Positions 32,528-45,301 of a stretch of DNA of 64,000 bases are shown piece by piece. Below the pieces are notes generated by a model. The model was not told the DNA's origin. It saw only the letters and a program-made list of their open reading frames with translations, and ran no database searches. Numbering within the stretch: position 1 is the first letter of the stretch; every line of letters begins with the position of its first letter. Source of the stretch: Microvelia longipes (taxonomy: Eukaryota > Arthropoda > Insecta > Hemiptera > Veliidae); assembly GCA_018340805.1 (NCBI GenBank), contig JACMZG010000008.1:79100541-79164540 (forward strand), read 5' to 3'. The position numbers were made by a program, and so were the translations under genes.

Positions 32528-34445
32528 AAGTCATATCTCATTAACTTTAATCTTTTTTTAATTACATTAGTTTCTATCATTAAAGTTTAAATTAAAACAT
32601 ATTGGTATATCATTTCAACTTATTAGCTCTTGACATCTTTGTAGATGATACTAAGGTTATCAACCATAGTTTTGTTAATTGGCATTACATTAATTAAGTT
32701 ATAAAACATTAGTCTAACCATTGCATAGTTGGATCTTGTTTCTCTAATATGATATCTATTTAATGATAACCTCCATCCATCATTATTTCAAATAATGTTA
32801 ATTATGTTTTAAACATATCCAGACAGTTTTTATTATATTAAAGTTTTCACTTTAAATGCACATTTATGTAAATATTTACTGTTGAATATTTCGTTTTTCT
32901 TACAATTACATTTAAAATTTAAATGTCTACATGTGAATCGTAAACCACTAGCTTTAAGATCTTATGCAGTGTTTAAATACATTAGCATAGACGTCTTGTT
33001 AAGTTGGGAGACATTGTTTGAATTTAATGTCTCAGTGAAGGAGAGTTTCTGGGGCGCTGTGGTCTCAGCAGTAGTGTGCTTCCACCTGTAGGTACCGAAG
33101 AGGTTTTTTAATACACCCACAGTCGAGTTTTTATGTTTTTTAGCCGGTGGATGTTGCTCTTATTTTTAGACTAAAGCCTAAAACACTAGTCCAAGTTTTT
33201 CTCGAAAGGTCAGCTGTAAATAGCTGTAGCAGTATTAAGTTTCCTTTTACCAATTCATTATAACCAAGGAAGTCTACGGATAAGGTTAAAATTGCACCAC
33301 CGTACTCACTGATAATTTTCTATATAGTACTTTCCATTCCCCTTTCATCAAGTTCTTTTGAACCTCGAAAACCCAAAGGCTTTCTGTGGACGTAGGTTTA
33401 GAACAATAAGGAATTAACTCTGATAGTGTATGTGACTAAGGGAAGAATTCATCCCTTAAACGTAAACTTCAGGTTAAACGTATTTAAGCTGCCAGTGTAA
33501 AGTAGGGTTTTTGAGGGTCTGTAACGTGTAAACGGCTATAGGTACATAAAAAATATTATAATAACTTTAAAAAAGTGCCTTTTAGATCGAAAATACTAAC
33601 AAATCATACAAATCGGCCAAGTAGAAGTGGAGAAAAAGAGGTTTGAAAATGACATTTTCTACGACTTTTTATTCTTATTCTACCTGCACCATTTGTTGAT
33701 GCGCCTACAGCCTACACTACCGAAAAGACTTAGACGTATGAGGACTTTTGGATTAATCTGATGCTTGTGTGCATTCCTACTTAATAAAATATAAAATTCG
33801 ACATTCCTTGAACTGTTGTGAATGCCGCAGTAAAACTGCTGCAATTATGACATCTGCTAAAATCTGTTTCGATTAATTTCCACGAACACCTGAATTGTTT
33901 GGTATCTCGAAATACCAAACAAAAAAATTAAAAGAAGCCATAACATTTTTTCTCACTGCTGGCTTGTTGCTAGGGAGAAGAAGAACATGATGTCTCACAG
34001 TTTAATAGGACCTTTTAGTATTGCCAACCTAGCAACTTCACTTTGAAACGCAGATAACCGTATTAACCCAATACGGACAAGACTTGGCGGGACAGAAAAG
34101 TTTATTTTCCTACTTTTTTTTACCAATGACTTGGCGAGGAGTTTTTTTTTACCACGTAAGTGGTTTTTGGTAAGATTAATTATACATTAGATCAAGACAA
34201 CATTGTGACAGAGTCTGTTTAAACACAGAGTTATCAATGAGATTCTCAAATATGGTTTGCAAGAAATACATAATTAGGGTGATTTTAGTAGAGAACAAAG
34301 TTAAAACTTTACGAAATGCTTTTTGCCTATGAATTGTCGAGATAACAACACTAAGTTAAGAGAGATAACAAGTAAAATAAACTTTCTTATATGTCAGAAT
34401 GTTCTGAGTGTTGTACTGTATTGCAGCTATGTAAGACTCATTAGC

Positions 34446-34785
34446 ACTAAATAAATAGACAAAAACTTTTATAGGGACCTCTATTTTAAATATTCAAGCT
34501 TTTGAGGAGGAATAGGTCCTAATTAATACAAAAAAAACTAATTTTGCCGAGCTTTCGATATAATTTAATCTTTTTCAAGGCTTAACATATTAAATAATAA
34601 CAAAAACAGTTACATGTAGTTTACACCACATGGTGGTGTAAACTACCATGTAACTGTTTTTGTTATTATTTAATATGTTAAGCCTTGAAAAAGATTAAAT
34701 TATATCGAAAGCTCGGCAAAATTAGTTTTTTTTGTATTAATTAGGACCTATTCCTCCTCAAAAGCTTGAATAACTAAATAAATAG
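34446..34785. mobile_element. Palindromic Penelope-like minimal element with 13-bp target duplication
   Basis: ACTAAATAAATAG flanks the insert at 34446-34458 and 34773-34785; the C-D spacer has it once (near 49280). The insert begins with a 32-bp unpaired tail (34459-34490) and then forms a near-perfect hairpin (34491-34772) with arms of about 138 bp and a loop of about 3 nt. Variable-length duplication, a one-sided tail and inverted terminal units are features of Penelope-like elements. The arms contain GCCTTGAAAAAG ... CGAAAGCTCGGC, a degenerate hammerhead-like core. Confidence 0.65.
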
Positions 34786-34789
34786 TGAC

Positions 34790-35765
34790 ATATGTCACAA
34801 GACACTTCCACTAATAGAGCAAGTGTCTGTCGTTTCAATTCGAAGTTGTTTATGATTTTCATTATTTCGATCTTTGTGAAAGTTTTGGTTACATACACCA
34901 TCTGGCGAAAAGTTTAATGATGGATGATGCTCCTTTTGACAATTTTTAACTTTTCATTTTATAAAATTTACAACAAATGATTTGATGAGCTGATTTACCT
35001 AACAAGCAAAACAATGTCTCTGTGCTTTTGCCCACTTCTATCTCTCACTTGCACTTAACAAAGAAACTTGCTGACATTTGCTGATGGAATTTCCGTTATT
35101 TAACTGACAATAAGAACGGGAATCAACCATACTTTTTTGCTATATTTGGACTGACCACAAGATGTATTTCGTTTTAAGCATTTTAGAGGATACAACTTTA
35201 TTCTTTTGTTGGTAAGGTTTCCTCTTCTCTGAGGCTTGACATTTAGTTTCTAAAATATTTAATGAACAATTTAAGTTCAAAGGAGAATCAAATATTGATT
35301 TAACCTGCCAAGAGGGCTTTACCTGTTAAAGCTTTGTATAAACGGACTATGTTTTCCTCGTCACTAAACTTGCATCTTTTCATTGAATCCTATACAGCGC
35401 TTTAAACATAGGCCAATCTTTAGGATTACCTGAAATCTCAGGCAGCTTCTATCATAAAATTTGTCTATTTAAGCATTCCTTGGAATTAGTCTAGATTGCT
35501 CTTGTTAATTCATTTATTATAAGTGAGTCAATATTGAGATGATCTGGTTGGATATTTTAAATCTGCAACTTAGCAGATCTTGTGCAATATTTATCGCTAA
35601 TATTTTGTCCATAGTCTTCTATAAACTATACATTAATGGGTTCATCTTCTAAATGATAATATGTTGATACATGAGCTTGATTAGATTGTTTACTTTTATT
35701 TAAATTGAAACCACTGTTTCGGATGCTTCATTCGCTCTGAAATGCAGCATCAGCTTTGATTAGTT
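34790..35765 (-). pseudogene. BEL/Pao retrotransposon gag remnant (B-C spacer)
   Basis: Interrupted minus-strand reading shows the DUF1759-type gag core: KLPEISGNPKDWPMF (about 35448-35395) followed by FSDEENIVRLYKALTGKALL (about 35378-35312). Downstream is a degenerate zinc-knuckle region with RHCFACL and CQKEHHPSLNF (about 35040-34920). Many stops and frameshifts are present. It is duplicated at 49230-50375. Confidence 0.75.
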
Positions 35766-36409
35766 CTATCTCTCTGTCCATGTTGTTAATTTTTATTGGT
35801 GTAAGCTTTTTTTCAGTTTATAATTTGGCAATTGATTTGAGCGTGTTATAGAGTTCAATTTGTCTACTTTATAGAGTTAATATGTTAATGTTATAACATA
35901 TGTTAACTATAACATATGTTATATGTTATAGAGTAAATTTGTACACTGAGTTCTAGCTACTCGATGGACTATATGTGCTATCTACCACATTAAAACTATA
36001 GTTAAACTACCTATAAACTATACGCTATCACGAGAGGACAATAACCAGATTATATTTAATACTGGACTGACAATTAGACATATTTCGAAACATTTAACCA
36101 TAACACTTGAGATATGGAGTAAACACTGTTTTTGTGTTCAACATCCACAGACCTTGATCCTTTCCTTTAGATGACGTGGGCTATAATAAGAAAGTTGTAA
36201 TTAAATTAAAAGCAGAGAAGAATGGTTACAGTAGTTCGATTGACAAACTTAATTACAAAAAGAATTTTTAAGATACTACGTCATGAATCCGAAACGGCAA
36301 TATAACACCTAGGGTTAAACAGCCCGAGAAATGGTGTGTGATTCCTTACATTATTAATGATTAGATTAAAAGTCGAGGATAGACCCATTTACATTGCGAC
36401 TGGAAGTAT

Positions 36410-36770
36410 ATTGTACAAACCTTCAATTGGTCCAGATCAGAATAATCCTTTCCCCCGGAATATCCCTAGAATCTTTTTGGCCAGTGATTCTTTGAAAGGC
36501 TTGGGCTTCACACCTCAGAAGTATATGAGATGCAGTTTCGGATTCCGATCTACATAGCCTTTACACTGGGTTATCTTTAAAGATTCCAATGATATGAAGG
36601 TGTTTTCGGAGGCGACAGTGCTGTGCCTTATGCAGTGCTGTGCCTATTGTGCAGGTGATATGTTAAGAGCCAATTTTTTACTGCACCTTTGTCTATAGTT
36701 TTGGGTATGGCTACTATGGGTTCAGGGTCCACAGGAGTAATCTCAGTCCCTTTTTTGGTTGCTGGAGGTC
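36410..36770 (-). pseudogene. LINE ORF2 C-terminal fragment (B-C spacer)
   Basis: The minus-strand reading gives KHLHIIGIFKDNP then SESETASHILLRCEAQAF and QRITG, the Cys/His tail downstream of RNase H in jockey/CR1-type elements. One in-frame stop and upstream frame changes show decay. It is duplicated at 50370-50730. Confidence 0.8.
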
Positions 36771-38080
36771 TGCTTACTCTTAGCCTTTGATTCCTTTATG
36801 GACAGGCACCTATCTGATTGCTACATCAGTAGCAATCAGATGGGTCCTTAATGCTCCAACCAAGAGCATTAATGGCATCTTGGTTCATCCCCAATCTTGG
36901 TTCATGACTGGCTGTCGGTAAAAATATTAACAAAATTATAATTAGGATTCTTTTTAATATTTATGTCTGTCTATCAGACAGGCATTAATAGCAAACATTT
37001 GCTTGAAACACTGTGGCATACTTTCTAAATGGAAAAGAGTTTTTAACATTATCACGAGCTTCATGCATGCCTCATACATCTGGAGTGACCTCTAATGGTA
37101 GGGATCTTCCAGTTCCCACTGTTCAGTAGTCTGTAAGTCGCTAACCTAACCTCACTCTTTTTAACAAAAGCAAGAAACGGAAAGCTCAGTGTGACTTCTA
37201 GAGCAGTAGTTGGGACAGTTTCATAGATCCTGTAATGGATAAACAGGCTAGCGCTGAACTGAGTTCAGTTGATAATTGCAGTGGTTTGATAGACTTTAGG
37301 CCACCACAGAAGGGTAAAATAGGTCAAATAGGTCTAATCACCACTAAGTACAGCTATCGCGATACTTGAGGTTGAGTCCAGGTTTTATCTACAGCTCCGC
37401 GGACTCTCATTTAAGTCCGCAAAACATTTAACGTACAAATTAATATTTTACTTGAATATCATTAGGTAAGGCCTTACTCTATATTTTTTGAATAAATTAT
37501 TTACAATAAAAATCATAATATAATGCGTATATTACATAAAATTAAACCAGAGTTAAAATATTATTTTTATGAACCTTTAAAAGATTTTAATGATTTAACA
37601 GTTCTCATAACTTCATACCCCTTCCCACTCTCTGATTACTTCGTGATATTTGAACTGTTCCGAAAGCTGAAGTTGTTCACCAAACAGTGTAGGGGATATG
37701 AACCAAGAGCTTTAATGGCATCTTGGTTCATGACTGCGGCTGTTAGGTAAAAATATTAACAAAAAAAAAATATGATTAGGATTCTTTTTAATATTTATGT
37801 CTGTCTATCAGACAGGCATTAATAACAAACATTTCTGCTTGAAACACTGTGGCATACTTTCCAGTTTCTTGCTTTTGTTAAAAAGAGTGAGGCTAGGTTG
37901 GCGACTTACAGACTACTGAACAGTGGGAACTGGAAGATCCCTACTGTTAGAGGTCACTCCAAATGTATGAGGCATGCAGGGGTGTAGGGGGGTGGGATCA
38001 CGAGTGCAGTTTACTTTGGCATACATAGGAAATGTGAGTCTGAAAGGTAGCTAAATCGATGAAACAGGGTTCTACAATTA

Positions 38081-39040
38081 TTTTCAAAACTATTAACAAT
38101 ATGAAAGACGTTATATCTAAAGGTAAATATGCTATTCCATCAGATGCTATATCGCATTAGAGACACATGGAATTTTAAAAGACGTAGAAGGAGTTGCTTC
38201 CCTCAATGAATGCGTGGGAAGAAGTAAAGTTATAGCGCTCCGACATTGGCTTAAAGAGAGGAAAAGACGCCCTTACCGCAAAAATATTGCATTAAAATCA
38301 GTGTGTCCTAGGCCTCTGAAGGACTATATATAGCTCTGTTTTTGGATTTGCATTCACCTATGTTTTATTTGTTTTATGTTATCTTATTTATTTTTTAATC
38401 TTATATTTATTTCTTATTTATATTATTAGTTTGTCTTATTTTATTTATTTATGATTTTATATTTAATTTTTGTTATTTACCTGGTTTTCTAGTTTTTAAA
38501 TTGGGGTTATGTTTTTCTAGACTGTGGATGTTTTTTAATTAAGTCAGATTTAGTGAAGAGACTTGTTTCATTGGTTCAATAATATCAATAATTATCTGTA
38601 ATAGTCTAAAGCGAAGAAATCTAACCGTTTATTTAATAAAACTTCAATGCAAAATGTCACGAACAGGGCGATATGGTTTACGAACTTACACTATACGAAG
38701 TATTGCAAACTTTTTTTTGAAAATTGTGTATGGTTAGGATGGCAGCTTTCTGTCCAACGTCTGTCTGCCTGATTTCACATCTCAGGAACTACAATAGGTA
38801 GGAAGTTGAAATTAGGCATACATGTGTAACTATTTTTTTGTTATCTTAATTATTAAAGATACCAATGTTCTTATGTAAATGTAATAGTAAACACACATCA
38901 GCCTTAAAAAAACTCTAAAGCGGAGGTTAGCAAACTGGGCGAATTTTGTCTCCCCATTTCTGGCTTAGGATTCCAGTTTATACCTTTAACTTGGGCAATA
39001 GCATTACTTCATGTCAAGCAATTGTTTCAAGGAAGATCTA
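38081..39040. other. B-C spacer stretch without a supported gene
   Basis: A short open segment at about 38150-38325 (plus) reads RSKVIALRHWLKERKRRPY and looks coding-like, but it has no start or recognised family. The rest is AT-rich. Confidence 0.35.
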
Positions 39041-39180
39041 AGGCCTTTTTTGAGTTAGAGTATAGATGTTATACATTTTAAGCTAGTTTTAGGTCTCCAT
39101 CGTAGTTAACTAAAGAAGATCTAAGGCCTTTTTTGAGTAAGAGTATAGATGTAAAACATTTTAAGCTAGTTTTAGGATCT
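39040..39180. repeat. Two units of the 81-bp minisatellite (3' of copy C)
   Basis: Same unit as at 18050-18680, with only two copies here. Confidence 0.85.
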
Positions 39181-39494
39181 TTCCGTTGAGAGTGTAGAAA
39201 TTGGAATACATTTTAATCTAATGTTACGTATTCTCATGAGTTCTTATAGAATGCCTTAAGAACCTTATAGAATGCAGGTCATTTGCTGGTGAAAACAAAT
39301 AATTTAATCCAGGGTCGGCAATAATAGAGACATGAAACTAGAACCAATGTTTGTTTTGTTGGTTCTAATATAATTATCATATCTACTATGGTAGTTTTCA
39401 CATAACCGGATAAATTCGTAGTTTTAATCTTTTTCCTTTTTAACTTTGATGGGTCATAGGAAAAATATTTTAAGACATAGATTAAAAATTTTGC

Positions 39495-39500
39495 TTTATT
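39495..39500 (-). promoter_or_regulatory. Poly(A) signal AATAAA, gene copy C
   Basis: Conserved with copies B and D. A (TA)n tract (39604-39830) lies between it and the coding end. Confidence 0.5.
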
Positions 39501-39599
39501 TTGTATTGTAAGTCAAACTATAATATAGTACAAAAATCAAAAATATGATCGTAAAAATATTATTAGCATATTTCTGAATTGTTCTATATATATTATAGA

Positions 39600-39603
<4 letters not shown>

Positions 39604-39674
<71 letters not shown>

Positions 39675-39830
39675 TATATTATATATATAATTAAATATAT
39701 ATTATATATATTATATATATATATATATTTAATATATCATATTATTTTATATATATTATTATATATATATATATTATATAATATATTAATTATATATATA
39801 TATTTATAATATATATATATATATATATTT
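39604..39830. repeat. (TA)n microsatellite in the 3' region of copy C
   Basis: TA runs with TTAA interruptions. Confidence 0.95.
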
Positions 39831-40239
39831 GTACACACAGAGAAATCTACAACTAATAAGGAAAAGATATAATTATTTCAAGAATCATGTTTGAAGTTAG
39901 CCACTAATTAGATAATTAATTCAGCTGGACAGTTGGTGTGGTGGTAAGGTGTACAGAGATGGATCTAAGTTATTACTTTTCAAGCAGTTGTTCACCTTGC
40001 TGTTCTCTGCTGGATCATGTCTCCTGGGTTACGCCTTGATCAAAACTTAACCAAAGAGCTTCTTTGCCATCTAAATAATAATGTTCATTATAGGATAAAT
40101 ATGTAATGTAATGAATATTTGATTTTGGTAGCTACTTGAAAAGTTTGGTGGCAATAAAAATAAAATTAAATGCATGTTTAAGGGCTTTAAGTATTAATTA
40201 AAGTTGCGAAATTATTTTAACACAAACAATATTCATCTA

Positions 40240-40340
40240 AACTTAAAGCTTAGCCTTGGCTGCGACCTCAAGCCTCCAGTGCCGAATTCGATTGCTTAAA
40301 CGATCACGGACACGGAGGCAGATTTAGTGGCAATAAATGC
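40240..40340 (-). mobile_element. SINE-like fragment in intron 4 of copy C
   Basis: Related to 23966-24030 and weakly to 32091-32180 (TCCGTGATCGTTTAAGC, then CTGGAGGCTTGAGGTCGCAG). The B-box-like part is degraded. Confidence 0.35.
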
Positions 40341-40613
40341 CTTAAATGTTTTTTACTGCTTTTGGGTTCATACAGCAGTAAAAATGCCTTACAGTTTTCC
40401 TAATAGTCCATGAGTCAAACCTGGAAAATGGTGACTAATTCTGTACTGCTTAAAACCAAATTGTTATGAGAAAATATTTTAAATGAAGATGAAAAAACCC
40501 TTTATATGATTGCGCGTGCTCAACATTTTAAACAATCCCACAAATTTAAGGTTTCTTAAAATAAGTATCATATTAAGGTCTTCACTCTGGATTGTCAGAC
40601 TAAGGCCCGTATT

Positions 40614-41773
40614 CAAAGACGTTTTCCTAACATTTCCTACTTTTTCCTAACTATTTTCCTAACATTTTTCCTAACTTTCTCCTAACTTTTTCCTAACATT
40701 TCCTAACTTTTTCCTAACATTTTCCTACATTTCCTAACATTCCTAACATTTTCTAACTCTTAACACTCACCTTTTAGGTAAGGGAATGTTTTTTAAGCCA
40801 CGAAATTTAAATTGATCGTTCCCGTGTTTTTAAAGTCATTTAGAGGCTTCGCATGATTTTTTTAGTAGAACCTAAGGTAGTTAAGTCAAAAAAGTGATTA
40901 CCATTGTAATATGTAATATATCGCAAAATATCAATGTTATTAAACTTACCTGGATTTACGACACACTTTGGTCGTATTTAATAACTATCTACATAAATTA
41001 CATAATATAAGTTACTATTAATCCACTTACCTTACTATTAGGGAATTTACCTGAAATATATTTTTCTTTCTTCGGCCGCACACATCAGATTTTTATTTTC
41101 TATGGTCTGCTTGTGGCGGGCTATCGATTCAAATGAGGAAATTCAGTTGGTCCGGTGTGAATAATTCAGCCATTATTATACCAAAAAAATTTTTACACCA
41201 AACAAAATTGATTTGATGACAAATTCGAAAAACAAAGTTGTGTAAATGATTTAGCAAAATGAAAACAGTGTTGCACTGATTAACAGGTCTTCATTTAGAC
41301 ACCTTTGGATGCGTACAACCTCGTCCACGTTCAAATGAAACGCTGATACTGCTTTATTTATGAAAGTTGTTACAATAATTGAACATTGTATTTGTATTAA
41401 CTCTACTGTTTACTGAAAAACATATGTAAATAAAGTTTCTAATTATATTTAACATTCGCCAAAGCGAGGCCGCATTGTTGTTTAATGACAAAGTGTCTCG
41501 TAAATCCAGGTAATAAGTTAATAACATTGATATTTTGCGATATATTACGTTACTACAATGGTATCACTTTTTGACTTAACTACCTTAGGTCTTACAATAA
41601 AATCATGCGAAGCCTCTAAAAGACTTTTAAAACACGATAGGAGAATGTTAGGAAAATGTTAGGAGTTAGGAAAAATGTTTAGGAAAAGTTAGGAGAGAAT
41701 GTTAGGAAAAATTAGGAAAGTAGGAGAAATGTTATGTTAGGAAATGTTAGGAAACGTCTTTTGAATACGGGCC
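40614..41773. mobile_element. 1.16-kb inverted-repeat DNA element with TTCCTAAC subterminal repeats
   Basis: The ends GGCCCGTATTC and GAATACGGGCC are followed by arrays of TTTTCCTAACA words on the left (40630-40770) and TGTTAGGAAAA on the right (41640-41755). A further 150-bp inverted segment surrounds the centre (AATATATCGCAAAATATCAA on the left, its inverse at 41524-41550). On the minus strand 41173 starts a short frame MAELFTPDQLNFL before a stop, perhaps an exon remnant. Flanking TAA/TAT hints at a 3-bp TWA duplication (PIF/Harbinger-like), unproven. Confidence 0.7.
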
Positions 41774-42351
41774 TATGTTTTTTCGTCATCATTCAAATTA
41801 TATGTTAAAACCTTGGTTTAATGCAATATATATAGACGCACGTTTTTTCAGGTCTGGATCAAGTTCTATAAGTTTAAGAATTTAACTAGGAGAACAACAT
41901 TTAATGAAGCAAATCTAACAATACGCCTCTTCACGTAAAATGTTGTCATATCATCTAATCCCACTTATTTTAATAGACCAAATTTCACATAAAAAGTTAT
42001 CGTCAGTTTGTGGAATTTAATACTTACCAACTGGATTGCAACTTTGCATGGCCAATAATTTTCCTTGCACCCATCCTTTTTCACCACAGATGAATTTTCC
42101 ATTCATTTGACTAAATTTTCCATCTAAAAAAATCAATATATTATACATATTTCAACACACACACATATATTTACACGAATTAGCTTCAAGAAAAAATTAT
42201 AAATATGGGAATAAGCATTGTCTAGGTTCATTTTAGCGAATTGCCTTTGAAACAAATTCCTTAATGAGGCGGCTTGTGTGGTTTGGGGAAGGGATGTCCT
42301 AGAACATTGTGTCCATCATCTGTTTCAGAGACCCCTAATACGTTTTACGAA

Positions 42352-42358
42352 ACTATAT

Positions 42359-42420
<62 letters not shown>

Positions 42421-42440
42421 TATAATATATATATATATGT
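42352..42440. repeat. (TA)n microsatellite in intron 3 of copy C
   Basis: TA run followed by a short CA run (to about 42472). Confidence 0.95.
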
Positions 42441-43196
42441 ATATACACATACATGTGTACACACACACACATATTGGAGAGAGGAGAGAAAATATTAAAA
42501 GCTAAAACTTTTGGCAGGTGTCTAAATCAGACACCTGCCTGTTTATTTTTGCCTGTGAGTACTACAAAAGGTTCTTTGGGGTGCCTTTAACATCAGTGAA
42601 TTTAAATAAAATCGGGTACGGGGTCCCTCGGAACGTTTCCATGATATCGGATTCATTGCGCTCATCCTCCCTAATTCGGACTTGCTTCGCTCGTTCTCTG
42701 ATTATAAAATTTATACATAACACGTCTTCGGACTCGCTTTGCTTATCCATATAATAGTATCTGATTTCGTTTTATTCTCAGGGGTCATCCGTTGAGGCAA
42801 TGAACATGCTTGATACTTCTTAACTTTTATGATTTAACAAAACCCGTAGATATACTTGTCATATTTAAACTAATCAAGTGCACCAACTTATTATGCAAAT
42901 GTGTATACTTGTACTGAATTTCTTCCTAAGTACTGAACTTAATTCAATTATTTCCCGACCTTGATAACTTTTTAAAAGACATAACACAAGTCAGTTGATA
43001 AATATTAAAATAATAAGTTAATGACATGTATCTTATGTTAGTCTTATTCATAGCGTGCCGAATCTTAAATTGTGATTTTAAATTTTTTTTCTGTCATTAT
43101 GCAGGTGAATGACGTCATAAAAATTATTTTCCAGATTGCTCGACTATTCCTATGGACTAATTTTAGTACAAAGTTTTAAATCTCTTGCATATTTAT

Positions 43197-43258
43197 GTGT
43201 CTTTTGTCATCATAGCTCCAAGGGTATTTACCCTGGGAGCTATGATGACAAAAGACAC
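43197..43258. repeat. 62-nt near-perfect hairpin in intron 3 of copy C
   Basis: GTGTCTTTTGTCATCATAGC ... pairs with GCTATGATGACAAAAGACAC. Arms are 30 bp with one mismatch and a 2-nt centre. The corresponding site in copy B (about 25990) has no such stem. Confidence 0.9.
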
Positions 43259-44231
43259 TTACACAAAACTTTGTGAAAACCACCCACTTATCGGATCTAA
43301 AAAACCTAAATCGGATAATTCCGATGACATTGTGATTTTTGATTTTTTCAACACAATATTTTTCCTATTTGCCTATTAGTTAATCCTATAGACTTATTAG
43401 TCATTTTTTATTAAATGACTTAAGCCATAAAAGATAATCTAAGAACTGATATGTGTTGCAAGTTTATGCTCATGGATTACGACTATAATTTTTCTAGGTG
43501 GACCCCGCAACTTAGCGGAATCTAACTAATTATTAAAAATCTACATTCGATACTTACTAAAGAAGTAGGAGAAAGCAAACGTTGCTGGCCCTGTTTCAGT
43601 AGCATTAGCTATGAATGTTTGAATGTGGTTTTGGCTGAAAAATAAGCATTTGATTTTACAAATTACAAACAATTTAGCTTGTGATATTAATTTTTTTTTT
43701 AAGTTTTTTCAAGTATTTCAATAAAAATGTTGATTTTTCAATTTACTTACTTGTCTACGTAAGTGTAAACAAACTGCCACATGTTGGGATAGTTTGGATT
43801 CTGGACAGGTATTACAGTTGGACATCTTGTTGAAGCTGCTTGAAACTCGTAATCAGTTTTCTGCATGTAGATGTGCCATTTAATCCCAGACATCTGTAAA
43901 TAAATTATTAGAAAAAACCATTAGATGATATATACTTTGAATTTATTTGTAGTACCATTTTTGTTGTACAAGAAATTTCTATACTGAGTTTATATTTTTA
44001 TACTCTTAACAGACATTTTTGTAAAAAGAGAATTTTCGAAAAATTCACTCTGTACAAAAATGTTTGCGTATTTTCAAAGTAACATATTATCACAGTAAAA
44101 ATATAACACAAAAAACTTGCAAGCAAAAAATAAATTGTTTTAAATAGTGGGAACTTAAAAATTGTAATTTTACTTTTAATATTTTTATTGGAAACATCAT
44201 ATTATCATAGCAAATTAATGTTTTGTTATTG

Positions 44232-44351
<120 letters not shown>

Positions 44352-45301
44352 GTTTTGTTTATGTAGAAGATCTACTATTTTGTATGTCCGCGTAGCGGCT
44401 ACGGGCCGAAGGCTCGTATTTGTAAACATGATCGCGCTCGTACAGATTAACAGTTTAATTTTAACATATTAAAATTAAACTTGGTAAAAAATCAACCTCA
44501 TTGAGAAGAGAAACATTTTTAAATACCAGGTTGGCGTGATTTTATCAATTCAGTTTGCCGTGTCAGAATTCTCTTTTATAAAAAATTACTTAAATTTGGC
44601 AAAAAAATTCGAAAAGACCGGTGGTGAATAGATAAAAAATATAAATTTCGATAGGTAAACAACAAATTTAAAGTACGACGTCGATGCTTTCTGAGTCGAA
44701 TGAGAACGTTCAGGAGACGATACCTAGAGATGTCATGGGTTCTCAGAGGACTTTGAAGCCGATAAGGACCAATTGGGATAAAATTTATTTACTCAATAAA
44801 GGTTTTTTATTGTGTAGGTAAACCGAAAAAAACGTATACCAAATCACTTCTAGTCCTTACAGTGACCGATAAATACACAATGAGCATCCGAAAACCTAAA
44901 ATATAGCCGGTAAACAAAAAAAAACTAACTAATGGTGTCTGGCCTAAAATAAAATGTTGTTGGGGTTCTAAGATTCGACTACTCAAAGTACTCGTAACGT
45001 AAGCATTAACTAAGCTTAATATTAGTGGAAATAATAGTAGGCTTAATAATTTAGAAATTATAAGTATAGTTTTGCTAGGTGGCATTTTATATGCGCATTT
45101 TTTTTAAATACAGCAAATTTGAGTAAATAGTTGCATAACGACATGTTTACCTAAAGCTTAAGGTGGTATTAAGTAAGTAATAATATTGTAAATACGTACC
45201 ATGGAATCCTGGAAAGTTGGAGACGGTGCTGTCAAATTACATGTGTAGACAGTGTTTATTACTGCCACAACGACTAAACTTACAGTGATTTCTTTTAACA
45301 T

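Larger units (their letters stand above)
33170..38080. repeat. Duplicated intergenic block, B-C spacer
   Basis: Large parts align in order with 47220-51600 of the C-D spacer (BEL/Pao gag, LINE end, flanks), showing a segmental tandem duplication including the spacer. The piece at 37748-37976 is additionally rearranged (see findings). Confidence 0.75.

Noticed and set aside
35880..35940. Repeated TAACATATGTTA palindromes
   Set aside because: Short, low-complexity AT palindromes expected by chance and local slippage.
44807..45085. 92-codon hydrophobic minus-strand frame in intron 1 of copy C
   Set aside because: Part of intron sequence shared with copy B (30590-30720), where the frame is not kept; the hydrophobicity reflects T-rich codons.
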